Under the pieces are notes generated by a model. The model was not told where the DNA came from. It worked only from the letters and a program-made list of their open reading frames with translations, and made no database searches. 32,956 nt of DNA from a virus: positions 1 through 32,956 of the IMG/VR virus record IMGVR_UViG_3300023118_000023; one strand, 5' to 3'. The position numbers and the translations under genes were made by a program. Positions 20,917-29,120 of this stretch are shown piece by piece (within the stretch, counting starts at the first letter, position 1; every line of letters starts with the position of its first letter).

Positions 20917-22074
20917 ATGTGCGGCCATTTTGGATGCATGGGTCCCGGCATTGTCGGGAAAGACTTAGAGATCCTCGAACAGCTTGGCATCGTAAGCCAG
21001 CTCAGGGGTCGTGACGGGGCAGGTGTCTTCCAAGTGAGGTCGACTCGTTGGGGACACAACCAGAACACATACAGTGACGAGGCGCTCTACAAGACGTATA
21101 TGCCGTTCTCGTCAATGCTTCACGAGGTGGCTGGTCACAAGGAATACCAGAAGCGCGCCGTCCTGAACTCCATCCAAGTAGACGTCATCATGGGCCATGT
21201 CCGTGCATCGACGAAGGGTGTGATCTCTGACGGTAATGCCCACCCGTTCAACATGGTGAACATCGTCGGTGCCCACAACGGGACACTCAAGGATCAGAAG
21301 TATCTCGGTGATCCTCGTAAGACGGACAGTGAACTCATGTTCCGTGACATTGATACTCACGGACTCTCGACGACACTCAATCAGATGGACAACGACAGCG
21401 CCTTTGCCATCGTTCTCTATGACCGGACAGAGCGGGCAATGTTCTTCACGAGGAACGAACTTCGCACCCTTTCCTTTGCATTCATCAAGGGTCGTTCTGT
21501 CATGTACTGGGCGTCCGACAGTGACATGCTTCGTTATATCCTTCATCGGAATGGCGAGACAGACTACAAGATGTACCACCTGAGACCTCGTGTCGTCATC
21601 AAGATCAAGGCTTCTGACATCAACCAGTCCAAGTTCGATGACCCCCTCGAAGCCATGGAACTGACAGAAGACCTCACCATCGGTATCCCTACCATATGGA
21701 AGAAGATCTACGACGACCGTGAGAAGAAGCGTCTCGAAGAAGAGGCCAAGAAGAACGTCGTTGTCATCACACCTCCACCAGTCAATACGGAGGCGACAGG
21801 TCAGACTTCTTTTTTGGACAAGAAGGCTCCGGGTCCGAACCTCAAGGTCAAGAAGCAAGAGGTCCAGAAGGACACGGGGAAGTTCTCCCCGAAGGGCAGC
21901 TATACTCGCTGTGCCTGTGGCTCAACTACTTTGAACTTGTTGCAGGGGAACGTGGCAATGAGGGGTCTCCACAAGAGTGTGACCTACAACAAGACGTCTG
22001 ACACCTTCCATTGCGATTTGTGCAGGGAGGAACCTGGAAAGGAAATTCAGCATGAAGAACGGGCTGTTGGGTAA
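20917..22074 (+). CDS. Class II glutamine amidotransferase-like protein with zinc-ribbon-like C-terminus
   Basis: 385 residues. It begins with Met-Cys (MCGHFGCMGPG), so removal of Met leaves the N-terminal Cys nucleophile of class II (Ntn) amidotransferases. LRGRDGAGVF, GHVRASTKGVISDGNAHPF and GAHNGTL are the glutamine-binding and oxyanion segments. Residues up to about 240 form the Ntn domain. A charged linker follows, then CACGSTTLN...FHCDLC (about 325-370), which resembles a zinc ribbon. No synthase domain is fused, so the ammonia or glutamyl acceptor must be a partner, most simply one of the ligases nearby. No tail; ends EERAVG. Confidence 0.85.
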   Translation: MCGHFGCMGPGIVGKDLEILEQLGIVSQLRGRDGAGVFQVRSTRWGHNQNTYSDEALYKTYMPFSSMLHEVAGHKEYQKRAVLNSIQVDVIMGHVRASTKGVISDGNAHPFNMVNIVGAHNGTLKDQKYLGDPRKTDSELMFRDIDTHGLSTTLNQMDNDSAFAIVLYDRTERAMFFTRNELRTLSFAFIKGRSVMYWASDSDMLRYILHRNGETDYKMYHLRPRVVIKIKASDINQSKFDDPLEAMELTEDLTIGIPTIWKKIYDDREKKRLEEEAKKNVVVITPPPVNTEATGQTSFLDKKAPGPNLKVKKQEVQKDTGKFSPKGSYTRCACGSTTLNLLQGNVAMRGLHKSVTYNKTSDTFHCDLCREEPGKEIQHEERAVG

Positions 22075-22345
22075 GTTCAAAGTCGGTGATCGTGTCATTC
22101 TGACAGAGGATCAGAACTTCCACGGTAAAGGTATGACTGGTGTCATCATCGGAAATACTAGACACCTGTGGGGTATCCAGTTTGACACTAAACCTGATTG
22201 GGACGAGGCTCATGATTGTGGGTCGATGACGAATGGAAAGAGGGGTAAGGATGGTTGGTGCTGGTATGTAGATGCCAAAAGGCTCATGATCGCAGAAATT
22301 CCCTATGATCCTAACGGTGAGGGAGAAACCGATGAAGATATTTAA
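22052..22345 (+). CDS. Tailed SH3/KOW-like protein 8
   Basis: 97 residues, starting within the end of the class II amidotransferase gene. KFKVGDRVILTEDQNF, MTGVIIGNTRHLWGIQFD and WCWYVDAKRLMI give the barrel strands. The insert between the third and last strands is longer (DEAHDCGSMTNGKRGKDG). The tail is IPYDPNGEGETDEDI. The next start is inside it at 22332. Confidence 0.8.
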   Translation: MKNGLLGKFKVGDRVILTEDQNFHGKGMTGVIIGNTRHLWGIQFDTKPDWDEAHDCGSMTNGKRGKDGWCWYVDAKRLMIAEIPYDPNGEGETDEDI

Positions 22346-22586
22346 TATCGGTGATCGTGTTCTCTATAAGGATGAGTACTCCGAGACGGCAGACACTGGC
22401 ACTGTCTGTGAAATTCCTCCAGAATTCGTGAGCCCTAGTATGGAAAAGGCTGTTGAAACCGGGGCACGAGTTTGGGCTGACTGGGACGGCGATGGGTGTA
22501 AACTCTACTGTGACGCTAGGAATGTAAGTCACCTCGAAATCCAGTACGACCCGACACAACAAGGGGAGACTGACGATGACATATAG
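22332..22586 (+). CDS. Tailed SH3/KOW-like protein 9
   Basis: 84 residues. IFNIGDRVLYKDEYSET, DTGTVCEIPPEF and ARVWADWDGDGCKLYCDARNV fit the barrel. The tail is IQYDPTQQGETDDDI, with Q in place of P. The gene for the next tailed protein starts inside its tail codons at 22576. Confidence 0.8.
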   Translation: MKIFNIGDRVLYKDEYSETADTGTVCEIPPEFVSPSMEKAVETGARVWADWDGDGCKLYCDARNVSHLEIQYDPTQQGETDDDI

Positions 22587-23058
22587 GGATCGAAAGAAAC
22601 CTTGGGAGAGTCGTGAGAGGTTCCGGAAGGATGCCCAACGTGAGGTCAAGAAAAGAAACTTTGCGGCTCAGTACGGAGGTGGTCTTGCTTCTCTCAAAAG
22701 AAGGTGGGCCATGGTTGAAGAAGAACCCGAACTCGTCCTAGAAGAATTTACTTCTTGGGATCAGCTCAGTCCGGGTGATGAACTCATGTGGGTCGTAGAT
22801 GGTAAACCAAATGATGACTATCATATGGAATTTATCTCTAGGTTCTCATCTGATGGTTCATCTCAACTAATAAGGGCAAAGTACCTTTCGGGGTCTCCAG
22901 GCTGGGGTCTGCATCAGGGTCAAGAAGACGATGTAGATGCGAGGATCTACCCCGATAACACTGCAACCTGGGCTAATTCTGTACTAGGTTGGAAGCGTGT
23001 AGTGAAAGAAATCCCTTACGACCCTAATGGTCAAGGTGAAACGGAAGACGATATTTAA
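22576..23058 (+). CDS. Tailed protein 10, with basic N-terminal extension
   Basis: 160 residues, the longest of the small tailed proteins. The first 55 residues are strongly basic and helical (YRDRKKPWESRERFRKDAQREV). The remainder, LSPGDELMWVVDGKPNDDY then strands, looks like the SH3-like unit. The tail is IPYDPNGQGETEDDI. The following ligase gene starts 11 bases after its stop, so here too the tail is not needed to encode a start codon. The basic extension could bind nucleic acid. Confidence 0.75.
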   Translation: MTYRDRKKPWESRERFRKDAQREVKKRNFAAQYGGGLASLKRRWAMVEEEPELVLEEFTSWDQLSPGDELMWVVDGKPNDDYHMEFISRFSSDGSSQLIRAKYLSGSPGWGLHQGQEDDVDARIYPDNTATWANSVLGWKRVVKEIPYDPNGQGETEDDI

Positions 23059-23069
23059 AAGGTTTTAAA

Positions 23070-23786
23070 ATGACAACGATTCGTATTGGTGCCGACCCTG
23101 AGGGTTTCCTTGTGGATGGTAATGGTGATTTCGTTCCGGCGTTCGGTTACGTACCCGGAGACAAGCATAATCCGTACAAACTCGATGGCGGTGCCGTTCA
23201 GGTCGATGGCCTGGCTGTCGAGTTTAACATTGATCCTGTCGAGACGGCAGACGAGTTCCACAAGAACATCAAGAAGGTCCTCTACCAGATCAATGAAATG
23301 ATCCATTCGGTGGACAAGACTTTGTCCCTTCGTTGGACCCCTGTGGCTAAGTTTCGTCCGACCATCTGGAACATGGCCCCAGAAGAGAGTAAGGAGCTAG
23401 GCTGCGACCCTGACTATGACGTCAAGGGGAATGTCAACCCCAATCCAACGGCGAAGTTGGCCAATAGCCCCCTCAGGACTGCCGCCGGTCATATCCATAT
23501 CGGTTGGCTGGACGAACTGATCGAAGATCCGACAGAGCCTGAGCACTTCGGTCTTTGTGTCGATATCGCCAACGGCTTCTTCAAGGCTGGACTGTCGTCA
23601 TACAATCCTTACACCAAGGAAGAGCATGAGCGACTGAACTACTACGGGCATAGTGGTTCGTTCCGTCCCAAGAAGTATGGCGTTGAACTCCGTTCCCCTA
23701 GCAATATCTGGGTGGCACACGAAGAGAGCCAGAAGCTCATCTTTAACCAGACAAGGACTAAGTTCCATGAGCTCACAGGACTCTAA
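23070..23786 (+). CDS. phiEco32-type COOH-NH2 ligase (type 2, glutamine synthetase fold)
   Basis: 238 residues. The start RIGADPEGFLVD (ligand strand), GHIHIGW (about 140-146, metal-binding His) and YGVELRSPSNIW (about 203-214, with the Arg of the GS-like active site) agree with the Pfam family named after phage phiEco32. These enzymes are predicted to join a carboxylate to an amine using ATP. It stands alone without a fused domain, flanked by tailed proteins on both sides. No tail of its own; ends FHELTGL. The start has AAAAGG upstream. Family recognised with good confidence; substrate unknown. Confidence 0.88.
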   Translation: MTTIRIGADPEGFLVDGNGDFVPAFGYVPGDKHNPYKLDGGAVQVDGLAVEFNIDPVETADEFHKNIKKVLYQINEMIHSVDKTLSLRWTPVAKFRPTIWNMAPEESKELGCDPDYDVKGNVNPNPTAKLANSPLRTAAGHIHIGWLDELIEDPTEPEHFGLCVDIANGFFKAGLSSYNPYTKEEHERLNYYGHSGSFRPKKYGVELRSPSNIWVAHEESQKLIFNQTRTKFHELTGL

Positions 23787-24060
23787 CAAGAAGCGTGGCG
23801 ATCAACTTATGGTGGGTGACATCGTCATTGGTGTCAACGAGAGTGTCTGGGATACCGAGTACGAAATTGTTCAGGTCAAGCAAGGCTGCCCAGGTGGTTC
23901 TGGGTCTCTCAATTTCCAACTATCTATCGTGAAGTCACCTAGACATAAGATGGGTAGTGTATACCCTTGGAATATCTTTCCAGAAACGACAGTTCTTGTC
24001 AAATTTTTAGAGATTCCATACGACCCCAATGGGGAAGGTGAAACAGAGGATGATATTTAA
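23767..24060 (+). CDS. Tailed SH3-like protein 11
   Basis: 97 residues from the ATG at 23767, inside the end of the ligase gene; an internal ATG at 23809 just before VGDIVIG is an alternative. VGDIVIGVNESV, YEIVQVKQG and FQLSIVKS suggest the barrel. The tail is IPYDPNGEGETEDDI. The stop shares a base with the next ATG (TAATG). Confidence 0.75.
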   Translation: MSSQDSNKKRGDQLMVGDIVIGVNESVWDTEYEIVQVKQGCPGGSGSLNFQLSIVKSPRHKMGSVYPWNIFPETTVLVKFLEIPYDPNGEGETEDDI

Positions 24061-24689
24061 TGCGTCAGAAGTATAAAGGCGAAGATATTAAGGCTCGTCT
24101 CCATAACACCATCATCCGTTATAAGGATGAACCATACCTTGCAGACGTCGACAGTGCCGGTACCATTGGTCTGAATGACCTCGCCTCTGGCACCTGCATC
24201 GGTCGTGTCTCTGCCGACGATGAACTCCTCGATATTTCGAGCATCAGTATCGGCTATGTGAACATCATCCACCCGGACTACAAACTCGCCGTCTACTTGA
24301 AGCGGGAGCCCTACCGGAAGTTCAAGCAGGGCATCGAGTTTCCTTCTCTGACACAGAAGGCTCTCCGTGATAACATCTCGGGTGTCTCTCACCATATCCT
24401 GCATTCGAAGCAGTTCGTCGATGCGGTACACGGGAAGTTTCCGTCCTACAAGGATGCATTCGACCTCCTGACCAAGAAGTCGTTCCACTCTGTGGCTGTC
24501 TCTCGTGACATTGCCCTCAAAAAGGAGCGTGACGTCCTCAAGGTTTACCTCAAGGATACCGAGGTCGGCTTCATCCGTCTGACGGGAGACCATAACAAGG
24601 TCTATGTCCCGAAGTCTGAACAGAGTTACTACTATATCCTTCTCCTTGACGGGATTAAGGATTGGACAATCATTGAAGGTGTCAAATGA
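24060..24689 (+). CDS. Unknown 209-residue protein between two ligases
   Basis: No family recognised. It has strands at the start (LHNTIIRYKDEPYLADVDSAG, TCIGRVSADDELLDISSISIGY), a helical middle (TQKALRDNISGVSHHILHSKQF), and a strand-rich end (VLKVYLKDTEVGFIRLTGD, YYYILLLDGIKDWTII). It overlaps the second ligase gene by four bases, and its start overlaps the stop of a tailed gene. Constant placement between the two GS-fold ligases would suggest a partner subunit or substrate; that is inference. No tail. Confidence 0.75.
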   Translation: MRQKYKGEDIKARLHNTIIRYKDEPYLADVDSAGTIGLNDLASGTCIGRVSADDELLDISSISIGYVNIIHPDYKLAVYLKREPYRKFKQGIEFPSLTQKALRDNISGVSHHILHSKQFVDAVHGKFPSYKDAFDLLTKKSFHSVAVSRDIALKKERDVLKVYLKDTEVGFIRLTGDHNKVYVPKSEQSYYYILLLDGIKDWTIIEGVK

Positions 24690-25732
24690 GCCAGCAAGTT
24701 TCTACAATTTATGACATCATGAGGTCCACCGGCAAGTACGGTGGTGATCGTCTTCGTGGTGAAGTCGGTGTCGAAATCGAGACAGAGACAGAGAAAGCCT
24801 ACGACTATCCCAAGATGAAGTTCTGGAATACGACGAAGGACAACTCTCTTCGTGACTTCGGTGTCGAGTACATCCTCAAGCAGCCGATGGACATTCCGGA
24901 CTTCGAGAAGGCCCTGTCTGAGTTCGACCTCGCAGAGAAGAAGTACAAGTTCCGCAAGGGCAGTATCTCCACCTCTGTCCACGTCCACTTGAACTTCCTC
25001 AACGACACGTACCTCACGATGGCTAACTTCGTGACTGCCTACGCCCTCGTTGAGAATCTCCTCATCAGGTACTCGGGTCCAGACCGTCTGTCGAACCTCT
25101 TCTGCCTCCCGATGTGTGACGCCGAGGGTGTCAAGGACCATATCGTCACTCTTCTGTCGTATGTCAACCGGAACATGTTCGCCAAGGTTTCCGTACCGGC
25201 AGAGAAGTGCAAGTATGGTGGCCTCAACCCTAGCCCACTGTCGACACTCGGTACTCTGGAAGTACGAACCTTCCGTGGCGAGACGGACACAAAGATCATT
25301 CTTCGGTGGATTGAAATCCTCATGAAGCTCAAGACCTTTGCCCGTCGTACCAACCTCACACCTGTCGACATCATGCATATGTGGAAAGACCACCGTGCAG
25401 GTATCCTCGATCTCATCTTCCATGAGTATGCCGCAGAGCTCCGTTGGAAGGACCCGAAGACCAAGAAGGATGTGACCGACGATCTGATCCGTCAGAACTT
25501 GAAGTTCGCAGCCGACTTCGCTTGTGTCTCCAAGGACTGGACGAAGTTTGGTCTACTCAAGATCAAGCCGGTCTACAAAGAGAAGTGCAAGGAAGCCCTC
25601 GACGAGATCGCCCAACGGAAGTTCAAGGGTCCGTTCGACAGTCTCCAGTATCAGGAACGTGTAGCCGTGATGGAGTCCTATCACAACCTCTACCCCAACC
25701 AGAAGATTGTCGACGCCGATGGAGACATTTGA
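24686..25732 (+). CDS. Amidoligase (GS-fold, Amidoligase_2-like)
   Basis: 348 residues. The active-site strands are GEVGVEIETE (about 25-34), STSVHVHLNF (about 95-104) and LEVRTFRG (about 191-198). Glu and His bind metal and the Arg binds phosphate, as expected for the family. Members are predicted to form amide bonds, for example between peptides and amino acids or amines. It follows a different GS-fold ligase and precedes an ATP-grasp ligase, so three ligases are co-produced. It ends KIVDADGDI: the last four residues equal the end of several tails (S-D-G-D-I), and the next gene starts inside those codons at 25719, but Y-D-P and G-E are missing. Confidence 0.88.
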   Translation: MSQQVSTIYDIMRSTGKYGGDRLRGEVGVEIETETEKAYDYPKMKFWNTTKDNSLRDFGVEYILKQPMDIPDFEKALSEFDLAEKKYKFRKGSISTSVHVHLNFLNDTYLTMANFVTAYALVENLLIRYSGPDRLSNLFCLPMCDAEGVKDHIVTLLSYVNRNMFAKVSVPAEKCKYGGLNPSPLSTLGTLEVRTFRGETDTKIILRWIEILMKLKTFARRTNLTPVDIMHMWKDHRAGILDLIFHEYAAELRWKDPKTKKDVTDDLIRQNLKFAADFACVSKDWTKFGLLKIKPVYKEKCKEALDEIAQRKFKGPFDSLQYQERVAVMESYHNLYPNQKIVDADGDI

Positions 25733-26021
25733 TCAGTACGGGCTGATAGAACTCACCGACCCTTCTCAACTAGATATTGGCACAAAGATAGTCGCCAATG
25801 TTTGGTTGGGTAAAGAAACCATGTACGGTTACTACGAAATGACCAGTGGTTGGGATGGCTCTGAAATAGCAATGACCTATCATGCCCCTGACGGTTCGAC
25901 CTTCAACTCCAATTTTGGTAGCGGTGGTTGTAAGAGACAGACCAATATCTGGTGGTACGTAATCAATGAAGAAATGCCTTATGACCCTAATGGGGAAGGC
26001 GAAACTGATCAAGACATTTAG
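25719..26021 (+). CDS. Tailed SH3-like protein 12
   Basis: 100 residues. LDIGTKIVANVWLG, YGYYEMTSGW and SEIAMTYHAPDGSTF are barrel-like strands. The tail is MPYDPNGEGETDQDI. The next gene (ATP-grasp) starts ten bases after the stop with its own GGAGA site, so no start codon is embedded in the tail. Confidence 0.78.
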   Translation: METFDQYGLIELTDPSQLDIGTKIVANVWLGKETMYGYYEMTSGWDGSEIAMTYHAPDGSTFNSNFGSGGCKRQTNIWWYVINEEMPYDPNGEGETDQDI

Positions 26022-26030
26022 GAGATAACA

Positions 26031-26843
26031 ATGTCTATTACTGCGATGTTTGCATACAATATGGCTTCCGAAGGTGGTAAGGCTCTTGCTGATGCACTGA
26101 GCATCCCACGTATCAAGCACACCGGCTCGAAGTTCGTCGGTGCATCCTCCAAGACCATCCTCAACTGGGGTGCCACGACAGACAGGTTCTCTGCCCAGTC
26201 TGCATCTTGGATGAACTGCCGTCTGCTCAACCCACCGGCTCGTGTCGATGTGGCTGTCGACAAGGTTCGTGCCTTCGAAGCATTCCGTGCGGGTAACGTT
26301 TCGATCCCCGAGTTCACGACAGACAAGAACACTGCCAAGGCTTGGTGTGAAGCAGGTTCCATGGTCTTTGCGAGGACACAGCTTCGTGCCCACTCTGGTC
26401 GTGGTATCGTCATCATGGACCCTGACTTCCCTGAGACTTTCGAGAACCAGTCGGCACCCCTCTTCGTCAAGTATATCCCAAAGAAGGATGAGTATCGTGT
26501 CCACGTCCTCCGTGGGAATGTCATCGACGTACAGCGTAAGGGACTCAAGGCTGAACTCAAGGGTACGGAAGGTGTCAACTTCAAGATCCGTAACCTGGCC
26601 AACGGCTTTGTCTACACCCGGTTTGACAACAACAACATTCCTCTGATCGACAGCCCACGAGTACCGACTGCCGTCAAGACTGTTGGCATCGCTGCCGTCA
26701 ACGCTCTGGGTCTCGACTTCGGTGCTGCCGACATCATCTTCAACGAGAAGTCTGGTCAGGCATACTGCCTCGAAGTCAACACTGCACCGGGCCTGACTGG
26801 CACGACTGTCGAGAACTATGCCAATGCCATGGCAGCCCTCTGA
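26031..26843 (+). CDS. ATP-grasp carboxylate-amine ligase
   Basis: 270 residues, RimK-like layout. DKVRAFEAFRAGNVSIPEF (about 78-95) is the first ATP-grasp helix, PLFVKYIPKKDEYRVHVLRGNVIDVQRK (about 143-170) the nucleotide-binding centre, and LGLDFGAADIIFNEKSGQAYCLEVNTAPGL (about 227-255) the metal-binding D-x-x...E-x-N motif. The extreme N-terminus is shorter than in free-standing ligases. Such enzymes activate a carboxylate as acyl phosphate and join it to an amine, as when glutamates are added to a protein C-terminus. No tail; ends YANAMAAL. The stop overlaps the next ATG. Confidence 0.9.
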   Translation: MSITAMFAYNMASEGGKALADALSIPRIKHTGSKFVGASSKTILNWGATTDRFSAQSASWMNCRLLNPPARVDVAVDKVRAFEAFRAGNVSIPEFTTDKNTAKAWCEAGSMVFARTQLRAHSGRGIVIMDPDFPETFENQSAPLFVKYIPKKDEYRVHVLRGNVIDVQRKGLKAELKGTEGVNFKIRNLANGFVYTRFDNNNIPLIDSPRVPTAVKTVGIAAVNALGLDFGAADIIFNEKSGQAYCLEVNTAPGLTGTTVENYANAMAAL

Positions 26844-27106
26844 TGAGAAGGATTGTCTACGGAGATATCCGGGAGGGCGATCTCCTAGAGGTGGTACAAG
26901 GGTCTCGGATAGGTGAAACTGTAACTGCATTCTTCTCTCAAAGACACACAGCGAGGAATGCTTTGAAGGGTCAGATCACCGTCCGAGTGACAGACTATCA
27001 ATATCTCGATGATCAGAATTGCCATGGATGGGATGCTTCGTATTTCCAACTGGCTGAAATTCCCTACGACCCTACACAACAGGGCGAAACTGAGGACGAT
27101 ATTTAA
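26843..27106 (+). CDS. Tailed SH3-like protein 13
   Basis: 87 residues. DIREGDLLEVVQGSRI, GETVTAFFSQRHT and GQITVRVTDYQYL are the barrel strands. The tail is IPYDPTQQGETEDDI. The start overlaps the stop of the ATP-grasp gene, and the stop shares a base with the next ATG (TAATG). Confidence 0.78.
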   Translation: MRRIVYGDIREGDLLEVVQGSRIGETVTAFFSQRHTARNALKGQITVRVTDYQYLDDQNCHGWDASYFQLAEIPYDPTQQGETEDDI

Positions 27107-28290
27107 TGTGTGTAATCTTCCATTTTACTCCAGGTTCTACATTCAACAAGGGACAGTTCTTTAACGCTGTCCACAATAACTGGCACGGCTATGGTCTCAT
27201 CCTTGTCGATGGGAACAACCATATGGCACCAGTCATCAAGGGGTTCGACGAGAACGGTACAGACCCAGAAGTGCTTTGGAAGCTCATTGAAGAGAACAAG
27301 GATATCGATCGGTATCTCCATATCCGTCATTCCACCAAGGGTGCATCAGACGAGACAAACGTCCAGCCGTTCCCTGTGTACAACTCGACGAACCGTGACG
27401 TCTTCTTCATGCACAACGGGACGCTGAGTACCTTTGGTGGTTCCTATCAGAACTCCACTGGTAAGTCTGACACTCTCGACTTCTGTGAGAAGATCCTTCA
27501 ACCGGCTCTCCTTCGTTGGGCTGGTGAGAACGGTAAGGGTGACTATACCGGGGATGAGTTCTGGCGTCTCGTCGTAGAGAAGCAGTGGCAGTCAGGCTCC
27601 ACGGGTCTCTTCGTGTCCAACGATCTACCTCCGAAGCGTATCGGTGGGGGATGGTCGGAATACAAACACCCGGACGAAAGTTCTGAGGGTGTCATCTGGG
27701 TTTCGAACACTTCCTATTTCGAGAAGGTGTCGCGTGGACCGATGTTTCAAAAGCTTGAGGACGAGCGCAAGGCAAGAGAAGCGGCACAAAAAGCAGCGCA
27801 AGAACAAGCCAAAAAGACATCGGGGGTGGTAGAAGAGAATGCCCCTTTTCGCAATTCGCCTACTTGGGAGGATCTGCAGGACGACGAGCTGGCACTGAGC
27901 TACGGCCATTGGCAGGGTGGGGTGCGGAGTGGCAACTTCTCTCAGACAGACCCGAGTGGTAGGGGCATCCGGAAGTTCGAGGAAGGTAATGCCGCCAAGT
28001 CTCAGAAGCTCATCAAGGCCATGTCTGACCTCGCAGACCGTTGGGACTTTGAAGACCCGAATGATCTCAAAGAAATGACTGCTCTGACCTTTGACGAATG
28101 GTGGGAATGGATCGAAGCAGAAGAGACTTGGACCATCGCCGCATTCCTCGGTCATATCTCTGAACACGTCAGTAAGCTGGCTCTCCACAACCGTTTCCTC
28201 GACCGTACAAAGAGGAAGGCAGAGACCCGTATCATCGCACTACAGAAGGAACTCGACAGTGATCGTAAGACAACCTCGAAAGCCGCTTGA
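27106..28290 (+). CDS. Second class II glutamine amidotransferase-like protein
   Basis: 394 residues. Met-Cys start (MCVIFHFTPG), then YLHIRHSTKGASDETNVQPFPV and FMHNGTLSTFGG, the standard Ntn amidotransferase segments; the domain ends near residue 205. The C-terminal half has an Ala/Lys/Glu-rich coiled part (KARKAREA-like, about 222-245) and a helical domain rich in Trp and Glu (FDEWWEWIEAEETW, about 340-353). It differs from the first copy, which has a zinc-ribbon-like end, so the two probably serve different partners. No tail; ends KTTSKAA. Confidence 0.82.
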   Translation: MCVIFHFTPGSTFNKGQFFNAVHNNWHGYGLILVDGNNHMAPVIKGFDENGTDPEVLWKLIEENKDIDRYLHIRHSTKGASDETNVQPFPVYNSTNRDVFFMHNGTLSTFGGSYQNSTGKSDTLDFCEKILQPALLRWAGENGKGDYTGDEFWRLVVEKQWQSGSTGLFVSNDLPPKRIGGGWSEYKHPDESSEGVIWVSNTSYFEKVSRGPMFQKLEDERKAREAAQKAAQEQAKKTSGVVEENAPFRNSPTWEDLQDDELALSYGHWQGGVRSGNFSQTDPSGRGIRKFEEGNAAKSQKLIKAMSDLADRWDFEDPNDLKEMTALTFDEWWEWIEAEETWTIAAFLGHISEHVSKLALHNRFLDRTKRKAETRIIALQKELDSDRKTTSKAA

Positions 28291-28873
28291 GTATGACCCT
28301 TGGCAGGTCCTCAAAGACTCTCGTAGTCACACACCAGACTGGAGGGAACTCAAGAACTCTCCCTATGACGAATTCCATATCTTTGTCACAGGGAACCTCC
28401 GGAAGTTCTGGCCTAAGAATGCACTACTAGAGGGGTGCCACTACTACGGAACTGGCATCTCTTTCCATGACAACTTCATCATGAAGAAGACCAACATTCA
28501 GTCGTCAGACAGGGCCGCCCAACCAGAACCCCTGACCTTCATGCTCGACAAACCAGACTGGTCAAAGTTGAGGTCCATCGGTCTTCTTCCGAATATGACG
28601 AAGCATGTCGAGGGTGACGTCTATGGTGTCCCTCTCCGTAAGATGGCACAGCTTGACAGGTATGAAGGCAACACCGACATGGTTGTCCGACAGAAGACTT
28701 GGATCAAGTTGATGGAACCCATACAGGACGGCAAGAGGGTCAAGTGCTTCATGTGGACAATCCAGACTGACGAGTACAGTCAGGCATTCACCGGTGCTGA
28801 GAGTTCTGTCTGCCGTGCTTCTCAGAGGTGTGACGAAGACGGAGGTTTCCTTGACACATACTACTACGCCTAA
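28259..28873 (+). CDS. Second gamma-glutamylcyclotransferase-like protein
   Basis: 204 residues from a GTG at 28259, with AGAAGGA seven to ten bases upstream. FHIFVTGNLRKFWPKNALLEGCHYYGTG corresponds to the YGxL substrate loop and first strands, and GDVYGVPLRKMAQLDRYEGNTD to the strand and helix with the catalytic Glu (LDRYEG). An insert of about 25 residues (MLDKPDWSKLRSIGLLPN) is not typical. It is longer than the first copy at 15744 and has about 30 extra N-terminal residues. It ends FLDTYYYA without a tail. The two copies bracket the ligase cluster. Confidence 0.78.
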   Translation: MIVRQPRKPLEYDPWQVLKDSRSHTPDWRELKNSPYDEFHIFVTGNLRKFWPKNALLEGCHYYGTGISFHDNFIMKKTNIQSSDRAAQPEPLTFMLDKPDWSKLRSIGLLPNMTKHVEGDVYGVPLRKMAQLDRYEGNTDMVVRQKTWIKLMEPIQDGKRVKCFMWTIQTDEYSQAFTGAESSVCRASQRCDEDGGFLDTYYYA

Positions 28874-29120
28874 ATTAGAGGTTGGTGACAAAGTCTACCT
28901 CTCAGTTGCTGGACGAAGTGGTGGATTCGCTGAAATTCTGAACTTTGAGAATGATAGGGGTACACTCATGGCCGAAGTTGAGTGGGAAGATGGTTGTCGT
29001 GTTGCAAAGACACTTAGAAAGGTCTTCGCTAGGCACAGTCTTGCATACCTTATTTTAGAAGAAAAAGCTTTTCAACCATACGATCCTCTTCAACAAGGAG
29101 AGGAAGACGGAGATATTTAA
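28851..29120 (+). CDS. Tailed SH3/KOW-like protein 14
   Basis: 89 residues from a TTG at 28851 with GGAGG five bases upstream; no better start is available. LEVGDKVYLSVAGRSGG, AEILNFENDRGTLMAEVEWEDG give the barrel. The tail is QPYDPLQQGEEDGDI, the most divergent version, with E-D-G in the variable part. The stop shares a base with the next ATG. Confidence 0.75.
   Translation: MTHTTTPKLEVGDKVYLSVAGRSGGFAEILNFENDRGTLMAEVEWEDGCRVAKTLRKVFARHSLAYLILEEKAFQPYDPLQQGEEDGDI

Noticed and set aside
25770-26930. 386-codon open frame on the minus strand
   Set aside because: Shadow of the ATP-grasp gene and its neighbours on the plus strand; no ribosome site and no recognisable fold. The same holds for the long minus-strand frames near 18640-19293, 21112-21858 and 24632-25423.
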